DNA of 64,000 nt from Azolla caroliniana. Its lineage: Eukaryota; Polypodiophyta. Numbering within the stretch: the first letter of the stretch is position 1; each line of letters opens with the position of its first letter. The stretch covers positions 5,704,001 to 5,768,000 of the forward strand of contig JBHGNT010000007.1 in NCBI GenBank assembly GCA_043228905.1, given 5' to 3'. The notes beneath the pieces are model-generated. The model did not search any database and was not told the DNA's origin. It worked only from the letters and a program-made list of their open reading frames with translations. The translations under genes and the position numbers were made by a program. Below are positions 1 through 11,324 of this stretch, piece by piece.

Positions 1-1382
1 CACAATAAGGATCTTAAAAAACCTTAATAACGAAGTTGAGATTTGACTTCTTATAAACATACTTTGAGAATGTGGCGTAAGAGCCCTTGGCTTATATTCC
101 TAATCAAACACAGTTAATTGGGAAATACAAGATACCCAATGATTCTTTTACGCGGCTCTAAATGATTTACCAACTTCCTTCAACATTTATAAAAGAAGGG
201 GCACACATTCTGTCTTTGTGGAAGAAGAATTGTAACTCGAGGGAATAGGTTGCCTATTCGTATATTATGGAAGAAAGATAAAAAATGGATATTGAACCCA
301 CATCCAAATGATGTTAACAATCTCTATGATTTATGGGTCTATGAGACTAAGCCCATTGATCGCCTTTTGTGGCATCCTTGTGGGTGGAAATGGCAAATCA
401 GATCAGCGCAAGGAATGTTAGGTAAACAGATCCCATTTTTTTAGTATTCGGTAAAAATGGGTAGAGGAATGCTAAGGAGAGGTGTGACTGTTACACCAAT
501 AGCTAGTAATTTTTGGAGATTTTGTAATGTAATAGATTCTTGGTTGAATGCTTATTGGAAATGGTTATGGGCCATGCAAATTCCTAAAAAGGTTGTGTTA
601 TTTATATGGTTGTTGACAAATTATGGCATTCATGTGAAGTCATGGATGCGAGGACATTGTCAGGATTTTAAAATGTGACAGTTATGGTTCTCCCATTGAA
701 TCGGTTTACCATGTTTTATGAATATGTCCTATTGCTGGAGCAGCTTGGAAAAGAATGTTGAGAATGTTATATCCTATTTATGGTAGGTAGGTGTACACAT
801 GGGGTTTTGTGAGATGGGGAAGATTGGCTAAAGAAATTCAAAACTATGAAAAGGAGTATGGTGATTTCTTTCTCCTCTCCGATGGAAGACATGTATTGGA
901 GGTCTTTGATATTACATCAGTCTGTTGTTTGGAAGAGGATATGGTCTGTTTGGTCTACGATATCTTTTCAAGTCATTTGGATATTGTGGAAGGCTAGATG
1001 TAATTGTGTATTTCAGAAAGTTAAACAGAATGCAGTTGAGTTAGTCAAAGAGGTATGGTTAATGCCGTACACATTTTAAGAGGTCAATATGATGCAATAA
1101 TTGGTGAGCCTGAGGTTGTGATTCGGAGACAACAACAATTTAGAGAAATTTGGAAAAACGATGAGGTCTTTGTCTCTTTTGGAGAAAGAATAAAGTGGAG
1201 ATATGCTCCACCAAGATGGCTTTTTCCACCCCCCATCTTGGAACAACCTTCATGAGGGCTTTTGATACTTGACATGCTGGTTGATGTGGATATGAGGGTT
1301 GTAACATATTGTATGAACTCATTGTAGCCTTTCGACATCTTTCCATTAATACCAAGGTGAACCTTCTTTCAAAAAAAAAAAA
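1..1382 (+). mobile_element. Decayed LINE retrotransposon, 3' part with poly(A) tail
   Basis: Translation across several frames gives pieces of a LINE ORF2 C-terminus. The block 'WKWLWAMQIPKKVVLFIWLL' at about 556-615 matches the zinc-binding region after a plant LINE reverse transcriptase. It is followed by Cys-containing pieces, 'IWKARCNCVFQK', and the ending 'PPRWLFPPP' near 1220. Stop codons and frameshifts break the frame repeatedly, so it cannot encode protein. A run of 12 A at 1371-1382 is the likely 3' poly(A) tail and fixes the orientation. The start lies at or beyond the left edge. A second, diverged copy of the same C-terminus lies on the other strand at 21558-21900. Confidence 0.7.
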
Positions 1383-2627
1383 GAGCAATGGCAGAAGCTC
1401 CAACAAAAGCATTAAGAGCAAAAGGCTATGCCTCTAGACCTTTGTCCAATCTTGAATTCTTGAGGTTTATAATGGACATCTAAGTAACTTCCTAATCTTG
1501 CCAACCTCATTTGATTTGCTTCCTTTGCACAAAATTATCAATTGATCTAAATTAGTATAATTCTTGTTTGACTTTGGAAGTACTATATTCAATGTGTTAT
1601 AGGTCATCTATTTCAACTCCTAATGTACATTTTTTTCGTGAGCATTCTAGCTCCCAAGAAACAAAGATTCTTTAGTACTCTTATAAGAGTCTTGAGATGT
1701 TTTTTAGACAACTGCCACCTACGACACATAATGTTGTTCATTATGATGATCTCATACATGGTGTTATACATGTTTTTATTCCTTCGTATTAATCCAAACA
1801 TGAGAAGATTGACCCTCAATATGAGGATTGTTAAGAATGGATACATTCATTACACTATGGCATTCTAGAGTAAGTCAGTCCCATTAGACATGAGTATGAT
1901 GGACCATGGTGACTATGTATCAACTGTCACCGTTTGGATAAAGGCTTGGCATACCATCAAATTAGAATTTTTGGCAAATGATGTTTTGACATTAGTTACT
2001 TAGTCTGGGCATAGGAGTGATGGGTACAAATTCATCTTTCTCATATAGAGAAAGTGAAATTCTAGTATATCCTTTTTCACATTCAAAACTTTCTGCATTC
2101 CTTAGTTATATTGAATCATTCTAGAAATCTATTTGCAATAACTCACAATTGACTACGTTGTTTGGTAATTTCCTACAAGTCAACAAGACTTAATCTTACC
2201 TCAAAAACATCTGTCACAATCTCCTTCATCTAAATTTTCATATCCATTTGAGAGTAGGAAGTTTTCTTCTACTCATTATCCTTATTTAGTTCATGAATAA
2301 AACTATTTGAGACTTAGAATGCACAAGGATATAGGGAGATACTACCTTTATGGAAATCATTTTCGAGTAACTACGAACCAGTAGTCCTTTAAATATTATG
2401 TGTCCAATGGAACCTTGTGGGTTTTATGACCCAATGGGAACCCTCCACAATGATAACAGTCTGCTCAATTGTATTGAAAAGGTTTGTGTTCCAAATTTGT
2501 TTGAGGTCAAAAACATGATTTCGTTTTACACTCACAAACACATCTTGGAATACATCATAAACTTGACATTACTTATTAATGTGGCTAAATGTCACCATTG
2601 TCAAGTTATCAACAAGTTATGACGCTA
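1383..2627. other. AT-rich intergenic stretch, no gene seen
   Basis: The only open frames are short, overlap on both strands (for example 1613-1868) and resemble no known family. No splice-consistent exon chain is apparent. Confidence 0.5.
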
Positions 2628-3045
2628 TTATTGATACTAGTGAGAGGTTCATAGAGATGAAGTTGAAAGGATCTTATTTCTGTTTAGTTATGTTGAGTGC
2701 AAACAATTAGAAATGTAATGGTTAAAAACTACGAGGTAGTTTGAGCTGCTTCGGTTTAGTATGTTGAGTGTGGTGTTGAAAACTTCATTACTGGCCAGTT
2801 GGATGGACTGTCTCTAGAAAACTCATTCTTAAATTCCAACGAAAATATTGCAGGAATTGATTGTCTTCATGACATAATTAGAAACTTTGATCGTGTTCCT
2901 TCAAACTTTTTTAATTGTGTTTAGAGTAAAAACTAACCGTTTACTAAAAACACTCCATGGATGATTGATCAAATTGGATAGGTAACCTGATGAACTTTTT
3001 ATTTGTAATAAGACTCCTCACAAAGTCTTAATAGTTTTATGCAAG
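2628..3045 (+). repeat. Dispersed repeat, copy A of the VMA12-intron segment
   Basis: Read on the plus strand, this segment matches the reverse complement of about 17245-17800, which lies inside intron 2 of the VMA12-like gene. Shared landmarks are 'ggatcttatttctgtttag', 'atggttaaaaacta', 'gttgagtgtggtgttgaaaa' and 'cactccatggatgattgatc'. Copy A lacks roughly 140 bases present in copy B, between 'gttgaaaact' and 'attactggcca'. It keeps no open frame. It is either a dispersed transposable element or a duplicated piece of the gene intron. Confidence 0.75.
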
Positions 3046-3664
3046 GCTTTAATTACCGTGATGTTCCCATGTGGAGAGTAGATTTTGAGTTGCAATCTCC
3101 TCAGTTGACTGCAATTCTGCTACACTTTTTCTTATGATAACCAAATTTGGCTCTTCATTGCACAGAATCTTGAGAGCCCATTATCACATACTCTCTTCGA
3201 TCTTTATATAGGATATTGGGTGCTTGGGGATGATGCCTTATATATGTTTGATAACGTTGTGTTGATTTCCATCCCTTTTGAGAAATAACTAGGAAATCGA
3301 CATGCTTTAAAGTTCTTTTTTGCAGACAAAGGTTTATCCATAAACCATGATAGAATGTTGATTATTCAATACCTCCATGGTACCATGGTACATGTATACG
3401 GAAGTATACCAGAGGAGCAACGACAGTTGCATTCAATTGTATATATAATATTGCATCCAAAGTGACTCTATAAATGTATTTGAGTATGGAGAACCATCCA
3501 CAAACATTGGAACACAACATCTTTGAATTCCAAAGTGAAATGATGCCCTTTCAAATTAGACGAATCTGACATACTATTTACTTACTACAACATAATGAGA
3601 TGAATCAACACATTTGAGATGAAAATGAACATGTATTTCAAACACATGTAGTGGAGGATAGGTT
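3046..3664. other. Intergenic, no gene seen
   Basis: AT-rich sequence following repeat copy A. Broken frames on the plus strand around 3120-3460 look faintly coding (interrupted by stops), which could be a decayed extension of a mobile element. No family is recognisable. Confidence 0.3.
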
Positions 3665-3980
3665 GAAAAATGGGAGGAAATCATGTACAACAAATTATCT
3701 CAGCATGAAAAAGGCACAAAAAGATGATGAGAATAGACAATAATAAATCATGAGGCATGCATATGACATTATCTTGCATTATTACCTTGCATTTGTATTG
3801 TCATCTTGTTTTAATATATACCCTAATTTTTTTGGGTTGAAAAATGCACAACAAATTATCTCAGCACTAAATGATGATAAGAATAGCCAAGAATAAATCA
3901 CAAGGAGGCATGTATATTGCATTAACTTGCATTTGTATTCTCATATTGTTTTAATATATACGCGACTTTTTTTCTCTTGA
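3665..3980. repeat. Degenerate direct duplication, about 140-160 bp
   Basis: Two adjacent diverged copies. 'caacaaattatctcagca' occurs near 3689 and 3851, and 'cttgcatttgtatt' followed by 'tgttttaatatata' closes each copy near 3820 and 3960. Copies differ by small indels, so spacing changes from about 162 to 140. This is a tandem duplication of non-coding sequence. The following 3981-4575 holds no recognisable feature. Confidence 0.8.
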
Positions 3981-4577
3981 TCTTTTCCTTCAATATTGTT
4001 TGCAATATATTTGTTCCCTCAATTTCTTTTACATTTACATACATGGATTTGCATGTGCATGTTGTAAGCTAATGTGAGCCTTCCTCTTTCTTCTTTATTT
4101 TTTGATAGGTTTGATACATGGATTTGATCTAATATGTTGCTAATGCGAGTTTACAATGTTTAGAAAAGTGAATTTTGTTGACAAAGTTAGTAAACGTTTT
4201 TTGAAATATATTTATTTGGATCCAAAATTTTGCAATTTATTTGATTTGGTAATATGCTAAAAATAATAATTTAACATGTTCTGGTTGACATTATCGATTG
4301 TAGGAAAGTGGCTGGTTAAAGTTTTTAAATTCTGGTTAAGATCATAAGGAGTAGGAAAATTTCCGCTAGGGGCTACTAGGTAGAGACATTGCCCAACACT
4401 ACGTATAATCCCCCTCTTTTTATAGCCCACCGCCACTTTATTACTTATAATACACATACTTATATAACCCCCCCATAGCCAACCTCCACTTCTTACTTAT
4501 CAATCCTTTCCCAATCACTATTCCCCTCTTCGCTCTCCCCTCAGTAACTCTTATTCTCTCTCTCTCTCTTTTTATCG

Positions 4578-4660
4578 TAATTAGCTTACCCTAGTGGTAA
4601 GTCGATAACACTACAAGCATTGTGTCTTGGGTTCGAAACCCAATTTCCTCACCTCTCTAT
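4578..4660 (+). mobile_element. tRNA-derived SINE-like unit
   Basis: Contains a polymerase III box A-like stretch, 'TAGCTTACCCTAGTGG', and a strong box B, 'GGGTTCGAAACCC', near 4629-4641, with tRNA-like spacing. The sequence does not fold into a proper acceptor stem, so it is not a functional tRNA. A CT-rich run precedes it. The most likely identity is the head of a short interspersed element, or a tRNA pseudogene. Confidence 0.5.
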
Positions 4661-4688
4661 TATATACTTCATATCTCTATTTCACTAG

Positions 4689-4773
4689 ATGCCACTGTGA
4701 AATGTAAGGGTTGAACCCATGACCACCTGGTCTCCATTGGGCAACCTTACCAACTGAGCTACATCCATCTGGG

Positions 4774-4778
<5 letters not shown>
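4689..4778 (-). mobile_element. tRNA-derived SINE-like unit, opposite strand
   Basis: On the minus strand 'GGATGTAGCTCAGTTGG' is a near-perfect box A, and 'GGTCATGGGTTCAACCC' holds a box B. The body resembles a tRNA D-arm followed by a TpsiC arm, but the anticodon region and acceptor stem are not tRNA-like. It faces the previous unit across about 30 bases and abuts a CT microsatellite. Identity as a SINE head is inferred. Confidence 0.55.
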
Positions 4779-4849
<71 letters not shown>

Positions 4850-4857
4850 GTATGTAT
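4774..4857. repeat. Compound microsatellite (CT)n(TA)n(TATG)n
   Basis: About 40 bases of CT, then TA dinucleotides to about 4837, then four to five TATG units. A TA-rich run also lies on the far side of the MITE-like element (5354-5391), so the element sits inside TA-rich simple sequence. Confidence 0.95.
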
Positions 4858-5354
4858 AGGAATGGGCTATTTGCCCCCCTAAAAAAAAAGAAAAAAAAAA
4901 CTTTTTGGCCCCCTAAAAAAGAGAAAAACTTTTTGGCCACCCTATTTTGGCTTGATATTTTCCCCCACAGTAGCACTTGAAAGTGACTTTTCTATTGTCA
5001 CTATGCTTATCCACCACAACAATTATATTTTGAGCACGGAAATGGTCCTTGATAAAACTGATTAGAGCCCCTCTCTCACTGAAGGTTCTATTGATAATTG
5101 AAGCCGAAGACAGTTGGGGAGACATGTTGTGAAGCCAAAATGGGGGGCAAAATAGCCAAAATGTTGAGAAGTACCAGAAATTTGGGGGGCAAAATAACCA
5201 AAATGTTGAGGACTACCAGAAATTTGGGGGCCAAAATAGCCAAATTGTTGAGAACGACCAAAAAATTGAGGGGCAAAATAGCCAAAATGTTGAGAACTAC
5301 TAGAAATTTGGGGGGGGCAAATAGCAAAAATGGGGGGGCAAATAGCCCATTCCT

Positions 5355-5356
<2 letters not shown>
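4857..5356. mobile_element. MITE-like element with 25-bp terminal inverted repeats
   Basis: The left end 'AGGAATGGGCTATTTGCCCC' (from 4858) recurs as its exact reverse complement at the right end (to about 5355). Both ends pass directly into TA-rich sequence, consistent with a TA target preference like Tc1/mariner-type MITEs, though the simple-sequence flanks hide any target duplication. Length is about 500 bp and no transposase is encoded. Just inside the left end are two copies of 'actttttggcccccta'-like sequence; the right half is filled by a 42-bp tandem repeat. Assignment to a superfamily is inference. Confidence 0.7.
5142..5318. repeat. 42-bp tandem repeat inside the MITE
   Basis: Four near-identical units beginning at about 5142, 5184, 5226 and 5269, each of the form 'GGGGGGCAAAATAGCCAAAA' followed by 'TGTTGAGAACTACCAGAAATTT'. 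The G-rich unit start resembles the end of the element's own terminal repeat ('GGGGGGCAAATAGC'), so the array may have grown from the terminal sequence. Open frames across it on both strands are by-products of the repeat. Confidence 0.9.
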
Positions 5357-5390
<34 letters not shown>

Positions 5391-5399
5391 CACTCATAT

Positions 5400-6001
5400 T
5401 GTAAATGACCTTGGAAGTTGGCATTGTTGAGGTCTACCTAGAGCGAAACTAGTTTGCACGAGGTCTTTCTAATGAAAATTGCTTGAGCCATTTTCTAACT
5501 CGCTCTTCTCTTCTCCTTTCATCCGATTCTCTCCTTCTCTTTTACACTTGTTCACCTCTACTCTTACTCACCTTAGTTTCACGTTTACGCCATTTCTTTA
5601 TTTCTTTTCTTACTCGTCGAACATCATCTCAATCGTCGTGCTAGTTCGCTTGCGCTCCTTGTCACGACCCGTCGGTCACTACAAGAAAACGTTTCCTTGG
5701 CATATACATACTACAATGGTACCCTTGTTGGGGGGTGGGGGGTAATCTTGAGAAATATGCAAAACATGAAAGCTTTAGAAAGAAAGAAAGAAAGATATAT
5801 TAACGTCTTCTAAGGCCAAAATTAGAGTATTATGTAATTGGGGGAGGGGTATCTTCGGAAAAATATGGAAAACTTCTCTGTCTCTGTCTCTGTCTCTCTG
5901 TCTCTGTGTTTTCAGGAACAAAAGCCTGACAGAACAGACCAGCGCAGATCTCTCTTCTTTCTTCGATCTTCGGTTTTCTCTTTCTTTTTCTTTTTGCAGT
6001 C
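5400..6001 (+). promoter_or_regulatory. Upstream region and 5' UTR of mevalonate kinase
   Basis: Holds pyrimidine-rich stretches at 5490-5600, a short AGAA-type run near 5775, and a CTCTGT-type pyrimidine tract at 5876-5910 typical of plant 5' leaders. The leader then runs into the ATG at 6002. No TATA box is assigned with confidence and the transcription start is not determined. Confidence 0.4.
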
Positions 6002-8235
6002 ATGGAGGTGGAAGCCAGAGCTCCAGGTAAAGTAATCCTCACCGGGGAGCACGCTGTCGTCCATGGATATGCTGCCGTCGCTGCATCCCTTGCTCTGCAC
6101 ACTCGATGCCACATCAAGCGGAATGCCTTCAACTCCTCAGGTTTCTTTTCTTTCGCGATCTTCATTTCAGTTATTCTTCTTCGTTACCATCATCATCGTT
6201 AACATCAAGCTTTTCCTTTTCCTTTTCCTCTTTCTTTTCACCATCTCTTAACATCATTTTCATCTCATTGAAATGCGTTGTAACCTCAGGTTTCTTTTCT
6301 TTCGCGATCTTCATTTCAGTTATTCTTCTTCGTTACCATCATCATCGTTAACATCAAGCTTTTCCTTTTCCTTTTCCTCTTTCTTTTCACCATCTCTTAA
6401 CATCATTTTCATCTCATTGAAATGCGTTGTAATAATCGTCAAGATTTTCGTTCTTTTTTTCACGTAATAATAATCTTCTTCATAATCATCACATCCTTAA
6501 TATCATATTCATCTCATAAGCCTTCTTCGTGCCTTCTTCTGATTTCAGCTTTTTCTCTGTAATAAGCCTGCTTTATAATTTTCAGTTAATAGTTTCTGTT
6601 TTGTCTTAATCTAACGAGAAAACTTGATCCTATCCAAACTTCCGATCCTAACCAGTATTTTTTCCAAAGATGATGGGATTAGCTTGAACTTGCTGGATTT
6701 GAACCTAAATTTACATTGGTCACTGGAAGAAATTAAAGACCTGGCAGCAGTTATGCAGTCTCATGCATCAATTCCAAATGCAAATTCTGAAAATATCATT
6801 TCCAAGCTAAAATGCCTTGTGGATGAGAAGCTCCTACCTGAAGCGAAGATTGGAACCGCGTCTGGTGTCATGGCATTCTTATTTATGTATAGTTCCATTA
6901 TAGGGTGAGTCTTTGTTACAATGTTGGTTTAATTCCATTCATAGGAAATGATCCCATATTCATGTACTTTCTCACTGGATGTATATGTTTAGTTTATTTC
7001 CTTCTGCAGTAACCATATCCTCCAATCTTCCGATCGGCGCAGGGCTTGGATCTTCTGCTTCTTTTTGTGTTTCATTGGCAGCTGCAATGCTCAGTATGGC
7101 AAAACTTTATGCTAATGGTGAGGGAGATAGCATTGATGACATTACTGATAGTGTGCATAAGTCACTAAACATAGATGAGGACAATCTAGAGCTCATCAAC
7201 AAGTGGGCATTTGAAGGCGAGAAGATCATACATGGTAGACCTTCAGGAATCGATAATAATGTCAGCACTTTTGGTTAGTCCATTTCCTATTTGTGTAGTA
7301 CTAAAATCTCACTAAAGTAAACCTGGATTACGTATACACATGTATGCCTGGTTAGAGACTCTTGAGGAAGAGAGAGATTAGTGATCCAGAGCTTAGTACT
7401 AGGTAGGGTGCGACTCTAATATGAAAAGAAAATGTCATATTATTAATCCTCTAAAGAGGCAATCTATTTTGTCAAGACGTTATTGAAGTGTTTTTAGGAA
7501 AGTCACATGTTATTTATAGACTACTCCTAAGGAATATATTTAGGGACTAGCTAATTCCTCCACGTAATGACTTGTTCAGGCTATATTGTCAAACTCAAGA
7601 ATGGTAACTTGACACGCCTTCAAAAGAGCATACCACTCAAAATATTACTTACAAACACTAAAGTTGGAAGAAACACAAAAGCTTTGGTTGCCGGAGTTGG
7701 AGAACGTGCTATTCGGCATCCAAAACCTATGACTTCAGTATTCGAAGCTATTGATGCTGTAACTGTAGAAGCAATAGGAATCCTACAATCAATTTCTGAA
7801 TGGGAAACAAATAGATGTGATCAAGAAGGAAAGTTGGAGGAACTCGTGGAGATTAATCAAGGTTTACTCCAATCAATTGGAGTGAGCCATCCATCAATTG
7901 ATGCTATTTGCAAAACAACATTGAAATACCAGCTTCGATCCAAACTTACTGGTGCCGGTGGTGGTGGATGTGTTTTGACTATCATACCTGATCGTATCCT
8001 CTGAGAAAAAAAACATTGTTATTATCATTTTTCCCTCAGTTTGTGGATTTCATGAATTTGAAAATGTATGTAGACTGTAGATATTATCATTATCATACCG
8101 TAACAAATTCCCTTAGAGATAACTTCTAAAACCTTGAATAAGATCAAGTTTGATCTTGAAGCGCAAGGTTTTGATTGTTTTGAGGCTGCTATTGGAGGAC
8201 CAGGGGTGCAAGTGACTGCTGGGTTCTCACAATAA
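6002..8235 (+). CDS. MVK: Mevalonate kinase, complete five-exon gene
   Basis: Phosphorylates mevalonate to 5-phosphomevalonate with ATP, an early step of cytosolic isoprenoid synthesis. Exons 6002-6140, 6670-6904, 6993-7273, 7580-7993 and 8117-8235 join in frame to 395 residues; plant family members are near 380-390. All introns are GT-AG. GHMP kinase landmarks are present: N-terminal 'APGKVILTGEHAVVHG' (residues 7-22), ATP-loop 'GAGLGSSA' (140-147), 'SGIDN' with the catalytic Asp (209-213), and C-terminal glycine loop 'TGAGGGGC' (342-349). 'NKWAFEGEKIIHG' matches plant orthologues closely. No transit peptide is seen. The start is the first ATG and gives the expected 'MEVEARAPGK' beginning. 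The short exon 5 supplies the usual C-terminal 'IGGPGVQV' block. A 149-bp exact tandem duplication covers the exon 1 donor. Confidence 0.95.
6135..6432. repeat. Exact 149-bp tandem duplication across a splice donor
   Basis: Bases 6135-6283 and 6284-6432 are identical. Each copy begins 'CCTCAG|GTTTC', which is the last six bases of exon 1 and the start of intron 1, so the donor site occurs twice. Only the upstream donor keeps the mevalonate kinase frame; use of the downstream one adds 149 nt and reaches a TAA at 6200-6202. Confidence 0.97.
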
Positions 8236-8910
8236 CTTTTTATTTGTAAGTGTGAGTCCTTCGATATTGTTTTTAGGCATATTGATACATGCTACTCATT
8301 CATAGCAGTGTGCTAGCTTAAAAGAGAAATGTGAGTTTATTTATTTGAGTCTTTCATGTATCGATTGCTTGTTGTATGCTCCACCAGTATGGAACCAAAA
8401 CTTGTAAAGCCAAATAATTGCTCATTCAATTGTTTCCTGTTTCTTCTTTATATTTTAGTTTTTTTTATTTTATCTAGTTATTTTGCTTTTATATAGTTTT
8501 CTCAACCTCTAAAATCTTATGAAGAACTTCCTCTGATTGTAAACCTATATTCGAGTTACTGACACCAGTCTAATCTAACTTTTTGCGGCTCTTTCCAATG
8601 AACAGAGATGCAAATAGAAGACATATCCGAGGGAAACTTCACAAACTAGTAGTCAATGAGGTGATAATGTCATTTATCAATATGCCACTGATTACTATCA
8701 ATGTGGTCATTCCATGATCTCTCGAAGATTCCTGTAGCACGATCAGGATGTGGTGCCGAGAATTACAGGAGAGCAGAAACTGAAGCTGTGACTACAACAA
8801 TAATGAGATATTCCAGAGCACCGGCTTGCATTGAATCTTAACCAATTATGCCATGGTTGAATGTTTTTATCCATTCACTATGTACACATGAAACAAATTT
8901 GTACTATTGA
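8236..8910 (+). other. 3' flank of mevalonate kinase, no gene seen
   Basis: AT-rich sequence following the stop codon, likely including the 3' UTR. No convincing open frame is present. Confidence 0.4.
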
Positions 8911-9072
8911 AAGTGCCATATGCATTGATGGGTTTCTAGTTCAGATTCCAGAATGGTATCGATAGCTGTAGCAGTCTTTCCAATTTGTGGGAAAGTGCCA
9001 TATGCATTATTGATTGGTTTCTCGTTCAGAATGGTATTGATAGCTGTAGCAGTCTTTCCAATTTGTGTGTCG
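8911..9072. repeat. Imperfect 82-bp tandem duplication
   Basis: 'aagtgccatatgcatt' begins copies at 8911 and 8993, and 'gatagctgtagcagtctttc' followed by 'caatttgtg' ends both. Differences are a few substitutions and short indels. Non-coding. Confidence 0.9.
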
Positions 9073-10387
9073 TTAATTATCAGTTCCTGTTGACCACAAC
9101 CTCTAGGGACATCTGCATTTGAATATTGTGATTCTTATGCACGCATTAAGGTATGAACTCTCTTTGGAGGCTTTTCCCAATGTTCAGAAAATGTACTATA
9201 ATTTATTCAAATTCCTGTTGAATGTTGAATGTTGTCATCTATAATTGTTTTACGCATAGAAGGTACCATAATTTGCGCAAATTCCCACCAATTGTTTAAA
9301 ATTGCAATCAACAAATATTTTAAAGGTAACTGAATGTGAATGGCATTCCTACCATCATTATTTGCCCGTGTGAACTGATGTATTTGAACAGAACTATTCA
9401 TTTCCACGCACATGGTTTGTGTTCCCATAGAACTCTTGAGTAAACTTGCTTTTACATAAGTCTAAAGAACTTCAAAAGTGTCGTTTGGAACCAAACATGA
9501 TGAATTATGTTAACCATGAGTAACGGTTAAAACCAAGGAAAGTAAATTACTTCTCAGGTGGATGTATACTTTAAGTTTTAAACCAAGTTTTTGATTTGCT
9601 GTATATATATATATGTATATCTATATTTGACTATTGTGGGAATTTGGGAAGAGTATCAGATTATTCTGGGTTTAAACAAGTGAAGATATATTGGAGGAAA
9701 AATAGTGCATAGTTATTGATAACATAGGTGTATGATGTAAGTGCTCTCTGTCCCCTCTCTCTTTCCATTAATTAGTCAGCAGTTGCTTTGCTGTGATATA
9801 CTGCTGTTAATCCATCTCATTCAACTAGAACTGGTCTCCCATGTATGCATGCTAGTATCTCTGATCTTTCATGCAAGGCTCTTGGTCTTTATTGGTATAT
9901 ACAACGTAAATTCTGATACTTAAGAAGCTATATTCTGGCATCACAATTAGGTTTTCGTTACTCTGGGCTTATGTAGGCGAACGACCATCAACGCTAAATT
10001 CTTCGCGGCTACTATAGTATCTCTGTATATGCAAGTATATGCTGCTTCATTGTTTTCCTTCTCTGATTTTCCTAGTGAGATCTTAGCTTATTGACTAATT
10101 TAGATTATTAGGATGAGACAAAGTTCTAACTACCTAATTGACAAAGAATCTTTAACTATTAGGATCATCGCGAGCTTATATGGGGAGGAAATATGCGTCT
10201 ATGTTCTTCACTTTCGCTACATACTTATGGACTCTCATACTAGGCCCTCTAGTTTGATATTTGAGGAACATCACCCATGATCTACCTTTACACATGTGAC
10301 GAGAAATGGATGTCACTTAAAATGCTCAACCTTTTTTCATCATCTTTAAAGGCACTACATTTTGATTCAAATATGTACGTGGCAACT
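9073..10387. other. Intergenic, no gene seen
   Basis: No coding pattern in any frame. Short frames at 9207-9428 and 9741-9923 look random in composition. Confidence 0.5.
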
Positions 10388-10690
10388 TTGTCCACATGTT
10401 TCAGTAGACTTTTTATGCACGTACCCCGATTATGATTGGCAAGAATGTTAATGCTTAAGTATTTGAAATATCTCATAAATTTGGTTATTTCATCCATCTA
10501 AAGCATGAACAAACACATGATTGCTTGGCCGTGACTATCATTTATGTATTTTTGTCAACATATTTCAAAAAAAGGTCTATACATGTGCCCCAATTATGAT
10601 TGTTGAGAACTTTAAATGCTTAATTGTTTGATAGATCTGACAATATTTGTAGCTTCGTCCTTATAAATCACGAATAAACATATAATTGCT
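10388..10690. repeat. Degenerate tandem duplication, period about 165 bp
   Basis: 10388-10525 and 10553-10690 share the order of landmarks 'tgtccacatgtttca' versus 'tgtcaacatatttca', 'ccccgattatgattg' versus 'ccccaattatgattg', and 'gaacaaacacatgattgct' versus 'gaataaacatataattgct'. Divergence is substantial, so the duplication is old. The following 10691-11324 shows no gene. Confidence 0.7.
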
Positions 10691-11324
10691 AAGCTAACCT
10701 CATTACAAAAAAACTTTTTAAGTGTTCTATGCTTTGGCCATTTAAAGCATGAAACCTTGCTTTACCATGGCATATGTGGTTTTTAACACACCATTTGCTC
10801 ATATATCGATGCTACAATAAATTTGTATTTGTTAGGATACAAAACATACACAATGTTCTTCAAGTACTCCTTAACGTACTATATCAAAAGATTTTTGAAA
10901 TACATAAAGAAATAACAAAGAATTTCTTTCCTTATGACCTAGAGGATAATGAAATGGTATGTTGTGGATTGTTTATGTTGCAAGGCCGCTTGCCCAATGA
11001 ATATTTTTGTGCATTGGTTAACTACTCAATGTTTTCTTTCAATATCATATTGTTTGGTATTTGTAAAGGCATCGGTTAAGTGAGGTTTGTTAAAAACTTG
11101 ATGCTAGTTAGAATTCGGCACAACAAAATGTTATAATTGGGTGTTTGGAATTGTTTGTGTTGTAAAATTAGATCTTGTGACCGACCTTCCTTTACATGAT
11201 ATGCAAGAAGATCCAAGCAAAGAAGACAAACTTGCAGGTAAAGATGTTTCATGGGGCTCATTTATAATGAAGTATGTTAAGTTTAGGGTGTGACCAGGGC
11301 ATGTTCCACTGTATGGAGCGAATG

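Noticed and set aside
4578-4778. Functional tRNA genes
   Set aside because: Box A and box B are present, but no proper acceptor stem or anticodon arm can be formed; SINE-like origin fits better.
5088-5430. Paired long frames on both strands with a repeating 14-residue pattern
   Set aside because: A 42-bp repeat is a multiple of three, so any stop-free unit gives a long frame. The region is the interior of the MITE-like element.
6655-6670. Alternative acceptor after 'aaccag' for mevalonate kinase exon 2
   Set aside because: Starting at 6656 shifts the frame, while the acceptor ending at 6669 joins exon 1 in frame and restores the conserved sequence.
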